Shown here in pieces: positions 56,777 to 64,000 of a DNA stretch of 64,000 nt. Position 1 is the stretch's first letter; every line of letters begins with the position of its first letter. The stretch comes from Brachybacterium muris (lineage in GTDB: Bacteria > Actinomycetota > Actinomycetes > Actinomycetales > Dermabacteraceae): assembly GCF_016907455.1 (NCBI RefSeq), contig NZ_JAFBCB010000001.1, forward strand, positions 2,294,001 through 2,358,000, in the 5' to 3' direction. The position numbers were made by a program, and so were the translations under genes. The notes beneath the pieces were generated by a model. The model searched no databases. It was given only the letters and a program-made list of their open reading frames with translations, and was not told the origin of the DNA.

Positions 56777-58249
56777 TCAGTCGGCTCCGCGCAGCTGCCG
56801 GGCGGCCTCGGCCATGGACCCGGTCAGCGAGGGGTACACGGTGAACGTGCCGGCCACCTGCTCGGCGGTGAGGCGGTGGGTGACGGCCATCGCGTAGGGC
56901 AGGATCAGTTCGCTGGCGCGCGGTGCCACCACGACCGCGCCCACCACGGTGTGGGAGCCGGGGCGCACGATCAGCTTCACGAAGCCCTCGGTGATGCCCT
57001 GCATCTTGGCCCGGGGGTTCGTGGCCAGGGGCAGCATCCGCACCTCCCCGGAGACCTCGCCGTCCAGGATCTCCTTCTCGGTCACGCCCACCACCGCGAT
57101 CTCGGGGCTGGTGAACACCGCCGAGGAGACGTGAGCGGAGATCAGCGGCGAGACGGCGTCGCCGAGGGCGTGGTACATGGCGATGCGGCCCTGCATGGCG
57201 GCCACCGAGGCCAACGGGAACACTCCCGTGCAGTCGCCGGCGGCGTAGATGCCGCGCACGGAGGTGCGGGAGACCCGGTCGGTGTCGATGTGGCCGCTGT
57301 CCTTGAGCCGCACCCCGGCCTGCTCCAGTCCGAGGCCGGCGGTGTTGGGGATCCCTCCGAGCGCCATCAGCACGTGACTGCCGCGCACCTCTTCACCGGT
57401 GGTCAGTTCCACCACCACGTGCTCGTCGGTCCCGGCGCCCTCGACTCGGGCGGCCGCTGCACGGGAGCGGGAGCGCAGGGTGACGCCGCGGCGGGCGAAG
57501 GCCTTCTCCAGCACGTCGGCGGCGTCGGCGTCGGTGCCGGGCAGCACCTGGTCCCGGGAGGAGACCAGGGTGACCTCGCTGCCGAGGGCCCGGTAGGCGC
57601 TGGCGAACTCGGCACCGGTCACGCCGGAGCCCACCACGATCAGGTGCTCGGGCAGTTCGGTGAGGGTGTACAGCTGGGTCCAGTTCAGGATGCGGCGGCC
57701 GTCCGCCGGGGAGTCGGTGAGCTCGCGGGGTGTGGCACCCACGGCCACCAGCAGCACGTCGCCCTCGCCCTCGTCGATCACGGTGCCCTCCCGGTCGAGC
57801 ACCTCGACGCGGTGAGGACCCGCCAGGCGGCCGCGGCCGTCGATGATCGTGACGCCCGCCTCGAGCAGGCTGTCGCGGATGTCGGAGGACTGCTTGTCGG
57901 CCAGGCGCCGCACACGCTGGTTGACGGCGGCGAGGTCCACGCCGAGGGTGCGGGAGGTGGGGGTGGCGGCCGAGTCGGCGTCGCGGATGCCCAGGTCCTG
58001 CGAATCGGCCACCAGGTCCAGCACGTCGGCGGTGGCGATGAGGGTCTTGGAGGGCACCACGTCGGTGAGCACGGCGGCGCCGCCGATGCCGCGCTCCTCG
58101 ATGAGCACGGTCTCCACACCGTGCCGGGCGGCAGTGAGGGCTGCTTCGTAGCCGCCGGGCCCGCCACCGATGATCACCACTCGGGGGTGCTCACCGACCT
58201 TGGTGACGCGATCGGGATCTGAGGGGAGCGAAGTGCTGGGATCTCTCAC
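56777..58249 (-). CDS. NAD(P)H-quinone dehydrogenase-like flavoprotein (LpdA type), no redox cysteines
   Basis: About 490-aa pyridine nucleotide-disulfide oxidoreductase fold. FAD motif VVIIGGGPGGYEAAL, NAD motif LIVVGSGVTGAEFASAY, YAAGDCTGVFPLAS and a dimerisation domain (ASELILPYAMAVTHRLTAEQ). Where lipoamide dehydrogenases have CxxxxC, this has GGAAVLTDVVPSKTL, so both cysteines are missing. That matches the actinobacterial quinone-reducing branch (M. tuberculosis Rv3303c). GTG 58249 (VRDPSTSLP) is chosen; GTG 58267 is equally open. Convergent with the carboxylase gene. Confidence 0.88.
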   Translation of the reverse strand: MRDPSTSLPSDPDRVTKVGEHPRVVIIGGGPGGYEAALTAARHGVETVLIEERGIGGAAVLTDVVPSKTLIATADVLDLVADSQDLGIRDADSAATPTSRTLGVDLAAVNQRVRRLADKQSSDIRDSLLEAGVTIIDGRGRLAGPHRVEVLDREGTVIDEGEGDVLLVAVGATPRELTDSPADGRRILNWTQLYTLTELPEHLIVVGSGVTGAEFASAYRALGSEVTLVSSRDQVLPGTDADAADVLEKAFARRGVTLRSRSRAAAARVEGAGTDEHVVVELTTGEEVRGSHVLMALGGIPNTAGLGLEQAGVRLKDSGHIDTDRVSRTSVRGIYAAGDCTGVFPLASVAAMQGRIAMYHALGDAVSPLISAHVSSAVFTSPEIAVVGVTEKEILDGEVSGEVRMLPLATNPRAKMQGITEGFVKLIVRPGSHTVVGAVVVAPRASELILPYAMAVTHRLTAEQVAGTFTVYPSLTGSMAEAARQLRGAD

Positions 58250-58325
58250 ACCACCATTGTGTCCCACGAATGTGTCTCACGATGCGATCGGGCGCAACGA
58301 CTGCGCCGGCATCAGTCCACTGCGC

Positions 58326-58331
58326 TAGGTT
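58326..58331 (+). promoter_or_regulatory. -10 box for the leaderless purine nucleoside phosphorylase gene
   Basis: TAGGTT with 7 bases to ATG 58339; no Shine-Dalgarno between them. Confidence 0.55.
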
Positions 58332-58338
58332 CTGTTCC

Positions 58339-59205
58339 ATGAACGACACCATGACTGCCCCGGACCCGTACTCACTGGCGAGCGAGGCCGCCGCTGCGAT
58401 CGCGAAGGCCAGCGGGATCCCCTCCCACGATCTGGCCCTGGTGTTGGGCTCCGGCTGGTCCGGCGCCGCGGACCTGCTGGGCGAGACCGTGTGGCAGGCC
58501 GACGCCACCACCATCCCCGGATTCCGTCCCCCGGCGGTCCCCGGTCACGTGGGCACCCTGCGCTCGATCCGCATCGAGGGCAGCGGCGCACACGCCCTGG
58601 TGCTGGGTGCCCGCACCCACCTGTACGAGGGCGCCGGCGTGGGACCGGTGGTGCACGGCGTGCGCACCGCGGCCGCAGCGGGTTGCCGCACCATGGTGCT
58701 GACCAACGGCTGCGGCGGCATTGACCCGTCCTGGACGCCCGGCACCCCGGTGCTGATCGCCGACCAGATCAACTTCACCGGCACCACCCCCCTGGCCGGC
58801 GCGAACTTCGTGGATCTCACCGACGTGTACACCCCCTCGCTGCGGGACGTGGCCCGGCAGGTGGACCCCTCGCTGGACGAGGGCGTGTACATGCAGTTCC
58901 GCGGCCCCAGCTACGAGACCCCGGCCGAGGTGGGGATGGCCCGTTCCATGGGCGCCACCCTGGTGGGCATGTCCACGGCGCTGGAGGCGATCGCCGCCCG
59001 TGAGGCGGGCATGGACGTGCTGGGCATCTCCCTGGTCACCAACCTCGCCGCGGGGATCAGCGCCGAGGCGCTCAGCCACGAGGAGGTGCTGGAGGCCGGA
59101 CGCGAGGCCGGGCCGCGCATCTCCCGCCTGCTGGCCGAGACCGTTCGCCGCATCACTGCCGGCCCCGCCGGCTCCACCGTCGAGGACGAGGAGTCCGCAC
59201 GATGA
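58339..59205 (+). CDS. punA: Purine-nucleoside phosphorylase (class II, trimeric type)
   Basis: 288-aa phosphorylase cleaving inosine/guanosine and deoxy forms. LALVLGSGWSGAADLL, the phosphate-site VPGHVGTL and ARTHLYEGAG, MVLTNGCGGIDPSW, FRGPSYETPAEVGMARSMGA and MSTALEAIAAREAGM with a conserved Asn in VTNLAAGIS are seen. Its stop overlaps the mutase start as ATGA, linking base release and pentose-phosphate conversion. Confidence 0.94.
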   Translation: MNDTMTAPDPYSLASEAAAAIAKASGIPSHDLALVLGSGWSGAADLLGETVWQADATTIPGFRPPAVPGHVGTLRSIRIEGSGAHALVLGARTHLYEGAGVGPVVHGVRTAAAAGCRTMVLTNGCGGIDPSWTPGTPVLIADQINFTGTTPLAGANFVDLTDVYTPSLRDVARQVDPSLDEGVYMQFRGPSYETPAEVGMARSMGATLVGMSTALEAIAAREAGMDVLGISLVTNLAAGISAEALSHEEVLEAGREAGPRISRLLAETVRRITAGPAGSTVEDEESAR

Positions 59206-60911
59206 CCCAGGATCTGCGCGCTCGCGCCACCGCCTGGATCGAGGACGACCCCGATCCGATCACCCGCGCCGCCCTGACCTCCCTGGTGGAGCAGGCGACT
59301 GCCGGCGACGAGACTGCTCGCGCCGAACTGGCCGATGCCTTCGCCGGCACCCTCCAGTTCGGCACCGCCGGCCTGCGAGGACGGATGGGACCGGGGCCGA
59401 ACCGAATGAACCTGGCCGTGGTCTCCCGCGCCGCCCGGGGGCTTGCCGACCACCTCACCGGTGACCTGGGTCTGGACGAGCCCCTGGTGGTGATCGGCTA
59501 CGACGCCCGCCACAACTCCCGCGCCTTCGCCGAGCGCTCCGCCGCGATCATGACAGCGGCCGGCTGCCGGGTGAAGCTGTTCGACCGGTACCAGCCCACC
59601 CCCTTGGCTGCGTTCGCTGTGCGCCATCTGGATGCCGATGCCGGCATCGTGGTGACCGCCTCCCACAACCCGCCGGCCGACAACGGGTACAAGGTGTACC
59701 TGGGCGGCCGCGCCGCCGCCCCCGACGGCCGCGGCGTGCAGATCGTCCCGCCGTCGGACTCGCAGATCGCGGCCCGCATCGCCGCGGTGGGCCCGGTGCT
59801 GGACATCCCCGTGGCGGCCTCCGGCTGGGAGCTGCTGGGCGGTCAGGTCGAGGAGCACTATCTCGAGGCCATCTGCGCCCTGCCGGATCCGGAGGCACCG
59901 CGTGAGGCACGTATCGTGCACACCGCGATGCACGGGGTGGGCACCCGGATCGCCCTGGCGGCGCTGCACCGGGTGGGCTTCACCGATGTCCATTCCGTGG
60001 CCAAGCAGGCCGATCCGGATCCGGACTTCCCCACCGTGTCGTTCCCGAACCCGGAGGAGCCCGGTGCGATCGACCTGGCCCTCGAGCTGGCCGCGACGGT
60101 GGAGGCCGACGTGGTGATCGCCAACGATCCCGATGCGGATCGCTGTGCGGCCGCTGTGCTGGATCCCCACCGGGGCGCGTGGCGGATGCTCACCGGTGAC
60201 GAGCTGGGGGTGCTGCTGGGCGACCACCTGGTGCGCCGGCACGGCTATCGAGGCACCCTGGCCCGCTCCCTGGTCTCCAGCCGCTGGCTGGACCGGGTGG
60301 CGGCGAGCGCCGGGGTGGAGGCTGCGACCACCCTGACCGGCTTCAAGTGGATCTCCCGCGCGCCGGGCATCGCATTCGGCTACGAGGAGGCGATCGGGTA
60401 CTGCGTGCTGCCGGAGGTGGTGCGGGACAAGGACGGCCTGTCCGCAGCGCTGATGGTGGCGGAGATGGCTGCGCTGGCGAAGTCCGAGGGCACCACCCTG
60501 GTGGGGCGTCTGGACGAGCTGGCCCTCGAGCACGGGCTGTACGCCACCTCGCAGCTGTCGCTGCGCGTGGAGGACCTGTCCCTGATCGGGCAGATGATGC
60601 AGCGGATCCGCACCGCTCCCCCGGCGCAGCTGGCGGGCTCCCCCGTGGCTCTGACCCAGGACCTCGCCGAGGGATCCGTGGAGACCACCGGGCTGCCGCC
60701 CACCGACGGGGTGCTGCTGCTGAGTGAGGACGACACCCGTGTGGTGGTGCGCCCCTCCGGCACCGAGCCGAAGCTCAAGTGCTACCTCGAGGTGGTCGAG
60801 CCCGTCGCGCAGGATGCCTCCGAGGAGGAGATGGGCCAGGCACGCAGGCAGGCCGCTGAGCGTCTGGAGCGCGTCACCGCGGATCTGCGTCAGGCCCTCG
60901 GTCAGGCCTGA
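59202..60911 (+). CDS. Phospho-sugar mutase (PGM2 / phosphopentomutase-like)
   Basis: 569-aa alpha-D-phosphohexomutase. LQFGTAGLRGRMGPGPNRMN, the active phosphoserine loop TASHNPPADNGYKVYLGG near residue 153, the metal loop NDPDADRCAA, the specificity loop GYEEAIGYCV and the C-terminal RPSGTEPKLKCYLEV are visible. Length and loop sequence fit the PGM2 group, whose members act on (deoxy)ribose 1-phosphate. Operon with the nucleoside phosphorylase supports phosphopentomutase activity, feeding DeoC. Confidence 0.9.
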   Translation: MTQDLRARATAWIEDDPDPITRAALTSLVEQATAGDETARAELADAFAGTLQFGTAGLRGRMGPGPNRMNLAVVSRAARGLADHLTGDLGLDEPLVVIGYDARHNSRAFAERSAAIMTAAGCRVKLFDRYQPTPLAAFAVRHLDADAGIVVTASHNPPADNGYKVYLGGRAAAPDGRGVQIVPPSDSQIAARIAAVGPVLDIPVAASGWELLGGQVEEHYLEAICALPDPEAPREARIVHTAMHGVGTRIALAALHRVGFTDVHSVAKQADPDPDFPTVSFPNPEEPGAIDLALELAATVEADVVIANDPDADRCAAAVLDPHRGAWRMLTGDELGVLLGDHLVRRHGYRGTLARSLVSSRWLDRVAASAGVEAATTLTGFKWISRAPGIAFGYEEAIGYCVLPEVVRDKDGLSAALMVAEMAALAKSEGTTLVGRLDELALEHGLYATSQLSLRVEDLSLIGQMMQRIRTAPPAQLAGSPVALTQDLAEGSVETTGLPPTDGVLLLSEDDTRVVVRPSGTEPKLKCYLEVVEPVAQDASEEEMGQARRQAAERLERVTADLRQALGQA

Positions 60912-60947
60912 CGCGGGAGGAGAACGCAGCGTCCAGAGACAGGGCAA

Positions 60948-60976
60948 GGGGCGGTATGACCTGGTCATACCGCCCC
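60948..60976. terminator. Bidirectional terminator between phosphomutase and deoC
   Basis: GGGGCGGTATGACC and its exact complement are separated by a single base, giving a 14-bp inverted repeat. It lies 36 bp after the mutase stop and 30 bp after the deoC stop, serving both convergent genes. Confidence 0.85.
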
Positions 60977-61006
60977 CTCCTCATGTGTGGGGCCCGCCGG
61001 CCGGGT

Positions 61007-61675
61007 TCAGTACCCGGAGCCTGCGGTGCCGCCCTCGAGCACGGCGCGGGAGGAGGACAGTCCCAGGCGGCTGGCTCCGGCGGCCACCATGGCCTCGGCG
61101 GCGGCGCGGTCACGGATCCCACCGGAGGCCTTGACACCGAGGCGGTCGCCGACGGTGCGGCGCATCAGGGCCACTGCGTGCTCGCTGGCGCCCCCGGCGG
61201 GGTGGAAGCCGGTGGAGGTCTTCACGAAGTCGGCTCCGGCCTGCTCAGCGGCCTCGCACACCGCGACGATCTGCTCATCGGTCAGGGCGGCGGACTCGAT
61301 GATCACCTTCAGCACGGTTGGCTTCGGGGCTGCGTCGCGCACGGCGGCGATCTCCTCGCGCACGGCGTCGTACTTTCCGGCGCGGGCCAGGCCCACGTTG
61401 ATCACCATGTCCACCTCGTCGGCGCCCTTGGACACGGAGTCGGCGGCCTCGGCGGCCTTCACGGAGGCGGCGTGCTGGCCGGAGGGGAAGCCGCACACGG
61501 TGGCGACCTTCACCGTGGTCTCCACGGGCAGCATCGACGGGGAGACGCACACGGAGTAGGTGCCGAGCTCCTCGGCCTCACGCAGCAGCTTCTCGACGTC
61601 GTCCCTGGTGGACTCGGGCTTGAGCAGCGTGTGGTCGATGAGTGCGGCGAGGTCGTGGTTCTCGATGGAGTTCAT
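61007..61675 (-). CDS. deoC: Deoxyribose-phosphate aldolase DeoC
   Basis: 222-aa TIM-barrel aldolase splitting deoxyribose 5-phosphate to acetaldehyde and glyceraldehyde 3-phosphate. [60 protein letters not shown], Schiff-base lysine in [15 protein letters not shown] (about residue 152) and VKASGGIRD are present. ATG 61675 follows GGGAGGATC; the longer open frame upstream overlaps the divergent gene's promoter. Confidence 0.95.
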   Translation of the reverse strand: MNSIENHDLAALIDHTLLKPESTRDDVEKLLREAEELGTYSVCVSPSMLPVETTVKVATVCGFPSGQHAASVKAAEAADSVSKGADEVDMVINVGLARAGKYDAVREEIAAVRDAAPKPTVLKVIIESAALTDEQIVAVCEAAEQAGADFVKTSTGFHPAGGASEHAVALMRRTVGDRLGVKASGGIRDRAAAEAMVAAGASRLGLSSSRAVLEGGTAGSGY

Positions 61676-61784
61676 GGGGTGATCCTCCCAGACCGGGAGG
61701 GCCCTTGTCGCGCTGGGCAGGCACGGCGCAGCGACGGTGCGGGCGCGGGGGCCGGGCGAGCACCGGGGCGGCATGGGGCTGACC

Positions 61785-61790
61785 TAGAAT
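61785..61790 (+). promoter_or_regulatory. -10 box for the leaderless kinase-NUDIX fusion gene
   Basis: TAGAAT with 8 bases to GTG 61799, no ribosome binding site. It sets the start of an otherwise over-long open frame. Confidence 0.6.
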
Positions 61791-61798
61791 GGCTGTCC

Positions 61799-62875
61799 GT
61801 GACCCCACCCCGCTCCCGCCTCGCCGCACCTCGTCGCATCGTGCTGGTCGCCGGCCCCTCGGGCAGCGGGAAGGGTGAGATGGCCCGGCGCTGCGGGCTC
61901 CCCACAGTGGGGCTGGACGAGTTCTACCGTGACCTGGACGACCCGGGCCTTCCTCACCGTTTCGGGATCGTGGACTGGGACGACCCGGTCTCCTGGGACT
62001 CCGGTGCCGCACTGCAGGCCCTCACCGCGCTCGCCCATGACGGGTCTGCGGAGATCCCCGTGTACTCGATCTCCGAATCACGGCGCAAGGGCAGTCAGGT
62101 CCTCGATGCGGGTGACGCCCCCCTGATCGTCGCCGAGGGCATCTTCGCCGCCGAGCTGATCGGGCCGCTGGCATCGGCCGGCCTGCTCGCTGATGCGCTC
62201 GTGCTGGACCGGCCCACCCCGGTGGTGTTCGGCCTGCGCCTGGCGCGTGACCTGGCCGAGAGCCGCAAGCCTCCGCTGACGCTGCTGCGGCGGGGCTGGG
62301 CGCTGGCCGGGGAGCAGCAGGCGTACGTGAGCCGCTGGCGTGAGGCGGGGATGCGTCCGCTGGGACTGCGCGCCGGCACCACGCGGCTGCGGCGCCTGAC
62401 CTCGATGGCCGAGGCCGAGCGGAACATCACGGCGCCGCACCTGCGCACGGACCAGCTGCGGATCACCGCAGTGTGCTTCCTGCGGGAGGGAGCGGCGGGC
62501 CCGGAGGTCCTCGCGGTGCGCAAGCACGGCACCGGTTCCTACATGCAGGTGGGCGGGAAGCTCGAGGGCAGCGAGGAGTCGTGGCAGGCGGCGATCCGCG
62601 AGGTGCACGAAGAACTCGGTGTGATGCTGGAGCCCGGCCATCTGGAGCTGCTGGGCGAGTACGAGGCCCCTGCTGCGAACGAGCCCGACACCGTCGTGCA
62701 CTCCACTGTGTTCGTCACGCGCCATGCCCTGCCGGAACCACTCGCGGTCCAGGCGGAGCTTGCCGAGCACCGCTGGATCCCCCTGGACACCACCGGCACA
62801 GGCGCCGGCACGGGCAGCATCAGGCTGGCACCGCTGATGGTGCACCACATCCTGCCCGCGCTGCGCGCATGCTGA
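61799..62875 (+). CDS. Uridine-kinase-like P-loop domain fused to NUDIX hydrolase
   Basis: 358-aa two-domain protein. Residues 1 to about 205 are a uridine-kinase-like NTPase with P-loop GPSGSGKGE (19-27), GLDEFYRDLDDPGLP and VDWDDPVSWD, as in actinobacterial uridine-kinase-family proteins. After ITAPHLRTDQLRIT a NUDIX domain follows (about 218-358) with a perfect NUDIX box at about 252-274 (GKLEGSEESW then REVHEELGV). No stop or frame change separates them. Placed among nucleoside salvage genes, it may phosphorylate a nucleoside and clean a nucleotide; substrates unknown. Confidence 0.88.
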   Translation: MTPPRSRLAAPRRIVLVAGPSGSGKGEMARRCGLPTVGLDEFYRDLDDPGLPHRFGIVDWDDPVSWDSGAALQALTALAHDGSAEIPVYSISESRRKGSQVLDAGDAPLIVAEGIFAAELIGPLASAGLLADALVLDRPTPVVFGLRLARDLAESRKPPLTLLRRGWALAGEQQAYVSRWREAGMRPLGLRAGTTRLRRLTSMAEAERNITAPHLRTDQLRITAVCFLREGAAGPEVLAVRKHGTGSYMQVGGKLEGSEESWQAAIREVHEELGVMLEPGHLELLGEYEAPAANEPDTVVHSTVFVTRHALPEPLAVQAELAEHRWIPLDTTGTGAGTGSIRLAPLMVHHILPALRAC

Positions 62876-62893
62876 GCTGAGGGCACACCCGCA

Positions 62894-62941
62894 CGCAGAA
62901 GGGCCGGGGCGTTCCCGCGGGAACGCCCCGGCCCTTCTGCG
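62894..62941. terminator. Bidirectional terminator, perfect 24-bp palindrome
   Basis: CGCAGAAGGGCCGGGG and the following bases form two perfect 24-bp arms with no loop base between (48 bp). It lies 18 bp after the kinase-NUDIX stop and 35 bp after the deoA stop, ending both convergent genes. Confidence 0.88.
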
Positions 62942-62976
62942 TCAGGCTATGAGCGGCCTCGTGGGCCGCACCGCTC

Positions 62977-64000
62977 TCAGGCGATGCGGTCGATGACGAT
63001 GCGCCGCTGGGGCAACACGGTCCCGGCCGGGGCGAAGGACCAGGAGCCCTGGATGGCCTCGGTGGCGCGGCCGATGCGCTCGGGGGTGTCGGTGTGCAGG
63101 CGAGCCAGCACGTCACCGGCGCGCACCTCGTCGCCCAGGTGCGCGAGGATCTCCACACCGGCGGCGGCCTGCACGGCCTCACCGGGGCGGGAACGGCCCG
63201 CGCCCAGGCGCCAGGCGGCCACGCCCACGCCCATCGCGTCCAGTCCCTCCACCACGCCGTCCTGCTCGGCGCGGACCTCCTCGGTGTGCTTCGCGACCGG
63301 CAACGGGGCATCCACGTCGCCGCCCTGGGCGGCGATCATGGCCCGCCAGGAGTCCATCGCGCGGCCGTCGGCCAAGGCCTTCTCGACATCCGCATCGTGC
63401 ACCCCGGCGGCCTCGAGCATCTCGCGGGCCAGGGCGCAGGTCAGCTCGACCACGTCGGCAGGTCCGCCTCCGGCCAGCACCTCGAGGGACTCACGCACCT
63501 CCAGGCCGTTGCCGGCGGTGCGACCCAGCGGGGCGGACATGTCGGTGAGCAGGGCAACGGTTCGCACCCCTGCATCGGTGCCCAGGTCCACCATGGTGCG
63601 GGCCAGCTCGCGGGCGTCGGACTCCTCGCGCATGAACGCGCCGGCGCCCGTCTTGACGTCCAGCGTGAGCGCGGCGGTGCCCTCCGCGATCTTCTTGGAC
63701 ATGATGGAGCTGGCGATCAGGGGGATCGCCTCCACGGTGGCGGTCACGTCGCGCAGGGCGTACAGCTTCTTGTCCGCAGGGGCCAGGCCCGAGCCGGCGG
63801 CGCAGATCACCGCACCCACCTCCTCGAGCTGGCGCATCATCTGCTCGTTGGTGAGGTCTGCGCGCCACCCGGGGACCGCCTCGAGCTTGTCCAGGGTGCC
63901 ACCGGTGTGGCCGAGGCCGCGGCCGGACAGCTGCGGCACGGCGACCCCGAAGGAGGCGACCAGGGGCGCCAGCGGCAGGGTGATCTTGTCACCCACGCCT
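62977..64000 (-). CDS. deoA: Thymidine phosphorylase DeoA (5' end outside window)
   Basis: At least 340 C-terminal residues of a class II nucleoside phosphorylase; about 90 N-terminal residues lie past the right edge. Seen: GVGDKITLPLAPLVASFGV, SGRGLGHTGGTLDKLEAVPG, LYALRDVTATVEAIPLIASS (phosphate and substrate site with R and S-I-M-S-K-K), LDVKTGAGAFM and the C-terminal domain ending VIDRIA. It cleaves thymidine or deoxyuridine, giving deoxyribose 1-phosphate for the mutase and DeoC. Confidence 0.94.
   Translation of the reverse strand, partial: GVGDKITLPLAPLVASFGVAVPQLSGRGLGHTGGTLDKLEAVPGWRADLTNEQMMRQLEEVGAVICAAGSGLAPADKKLYALRDVTATVEAIPLIASSIMSKKIAEGTAALTLDVKTGAGAFMREESDARELARTMVDLGTDAGVRTVALLTDMSAPLGRTAGNGLEVRESLEVLAGGGPADVVELTCALAREMLEAAGVHDADVEKALADGRAMDSWRAMIAAQGGDVDAPLPVAKHTEEVRAEQDGVVEGLDAMGVGVAAWRLGAGRSRPGEAVQAAAGVEILAHLGDEVRAGDVLARLHTDTPERIGRATEAIQGSWSFAPAGTVLPQRRIVIDRIA

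Overview
The window is 64 kb of very GC-rich DNA with dense genes, many GTG starts, 4-bp start/stop overlaps and TANNNT promoter boxes placed 6-8 bases before start codons. It looks like chromosome of an actinobacterium. The gene set (galactofuranan genes, acyl-CoA carboxylase with a small epsilon subunit, actinobacterial LCP protein, DUF2304/DUF6541 membrane proteins) suggests Micrococcales, possibly a Brachybacterium-like genus; this placement is inferred from content only.

The left 40 kb is a cell-surface glycan region. A galactan block (3.6-10.6 kb, minus strand) encodes a Wzt/Wzm ABC exporter, a GlfT2-like polymerase, UDP-galactopyranose mutase, a family 2 glycosyltransferase and a GlfT1-like starter enzyme. 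Beside it are an LCP ligase (10.9 kb) and a GT2 / DUF2304 / DUF6541 membrane module (12.2-15.5 kb). A complete CMP-pseudaminic acid pathway follows (15.5-21.0 kb): PseC, PseB, an SpsF-type cytidylyltransferase, a PseG-PseH fusion and PseI. A TPR glycosyltransferase comes next, then two very large paralogous enzymes (about 1,130-1,140 aa). Each has an N-terminal GT4 domain and a C-terminal domain with HP and S/T motifs like those of sialyl/polysialyltransferases. This architecture resembles the bifunctional capsule polymerases of Neisseria meningitidis W/Y. A small HP/ST-motif protein, a GT2, a TagG/TagH-type ABC exporter and a WlbB-like acetyltransferase complete the block. Together they could make and export a pseudaminic-acid-containing wall polymer (teichulosonic-acid-like); this is the strongest candidate for an undescribed system.

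One IS21-family element (2,581 bp, istA-istB) is present in three complete and one partial copy that appear identical in sequence. Copy B sits inside the istA of copy A (nested, left edge). Copy C splits one bifunctional polymerase gene, with a 5-bp target duplication. Copy D splits the acetyltransferase gene, also with a 5-bp duplication. Copy A may truncate another gene. All these insertions fall in surface-glycan genes.

The right 24 kb is housekeeping: purK-purE; an OmpR-type two-component system; a class III nucleotide cyclase; birA next to an acyl-CoA carboxylase beta/epsilon pair; a TPP-riboswitch-controlled thiamine salvage operon (two tenA subtypes, thiM, thiE, thiD); a DUF885 peptidase-like gene; maf; the biotin-carrying carboxylase alpha subunit; an NAD(P)H-quinone-dehydrogenase-like flavoprotein; and a nucleoside salvage group (purine nucleoside phosphorylase, phosphosugar mutase, deoC, a uridine-kinase/NUDIX fusion and deoA, which runs off the right edge). 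Two strong palindromic terminators separate convergent genes in this last group. I saw no tRNA, rRNA or CRISPR array.
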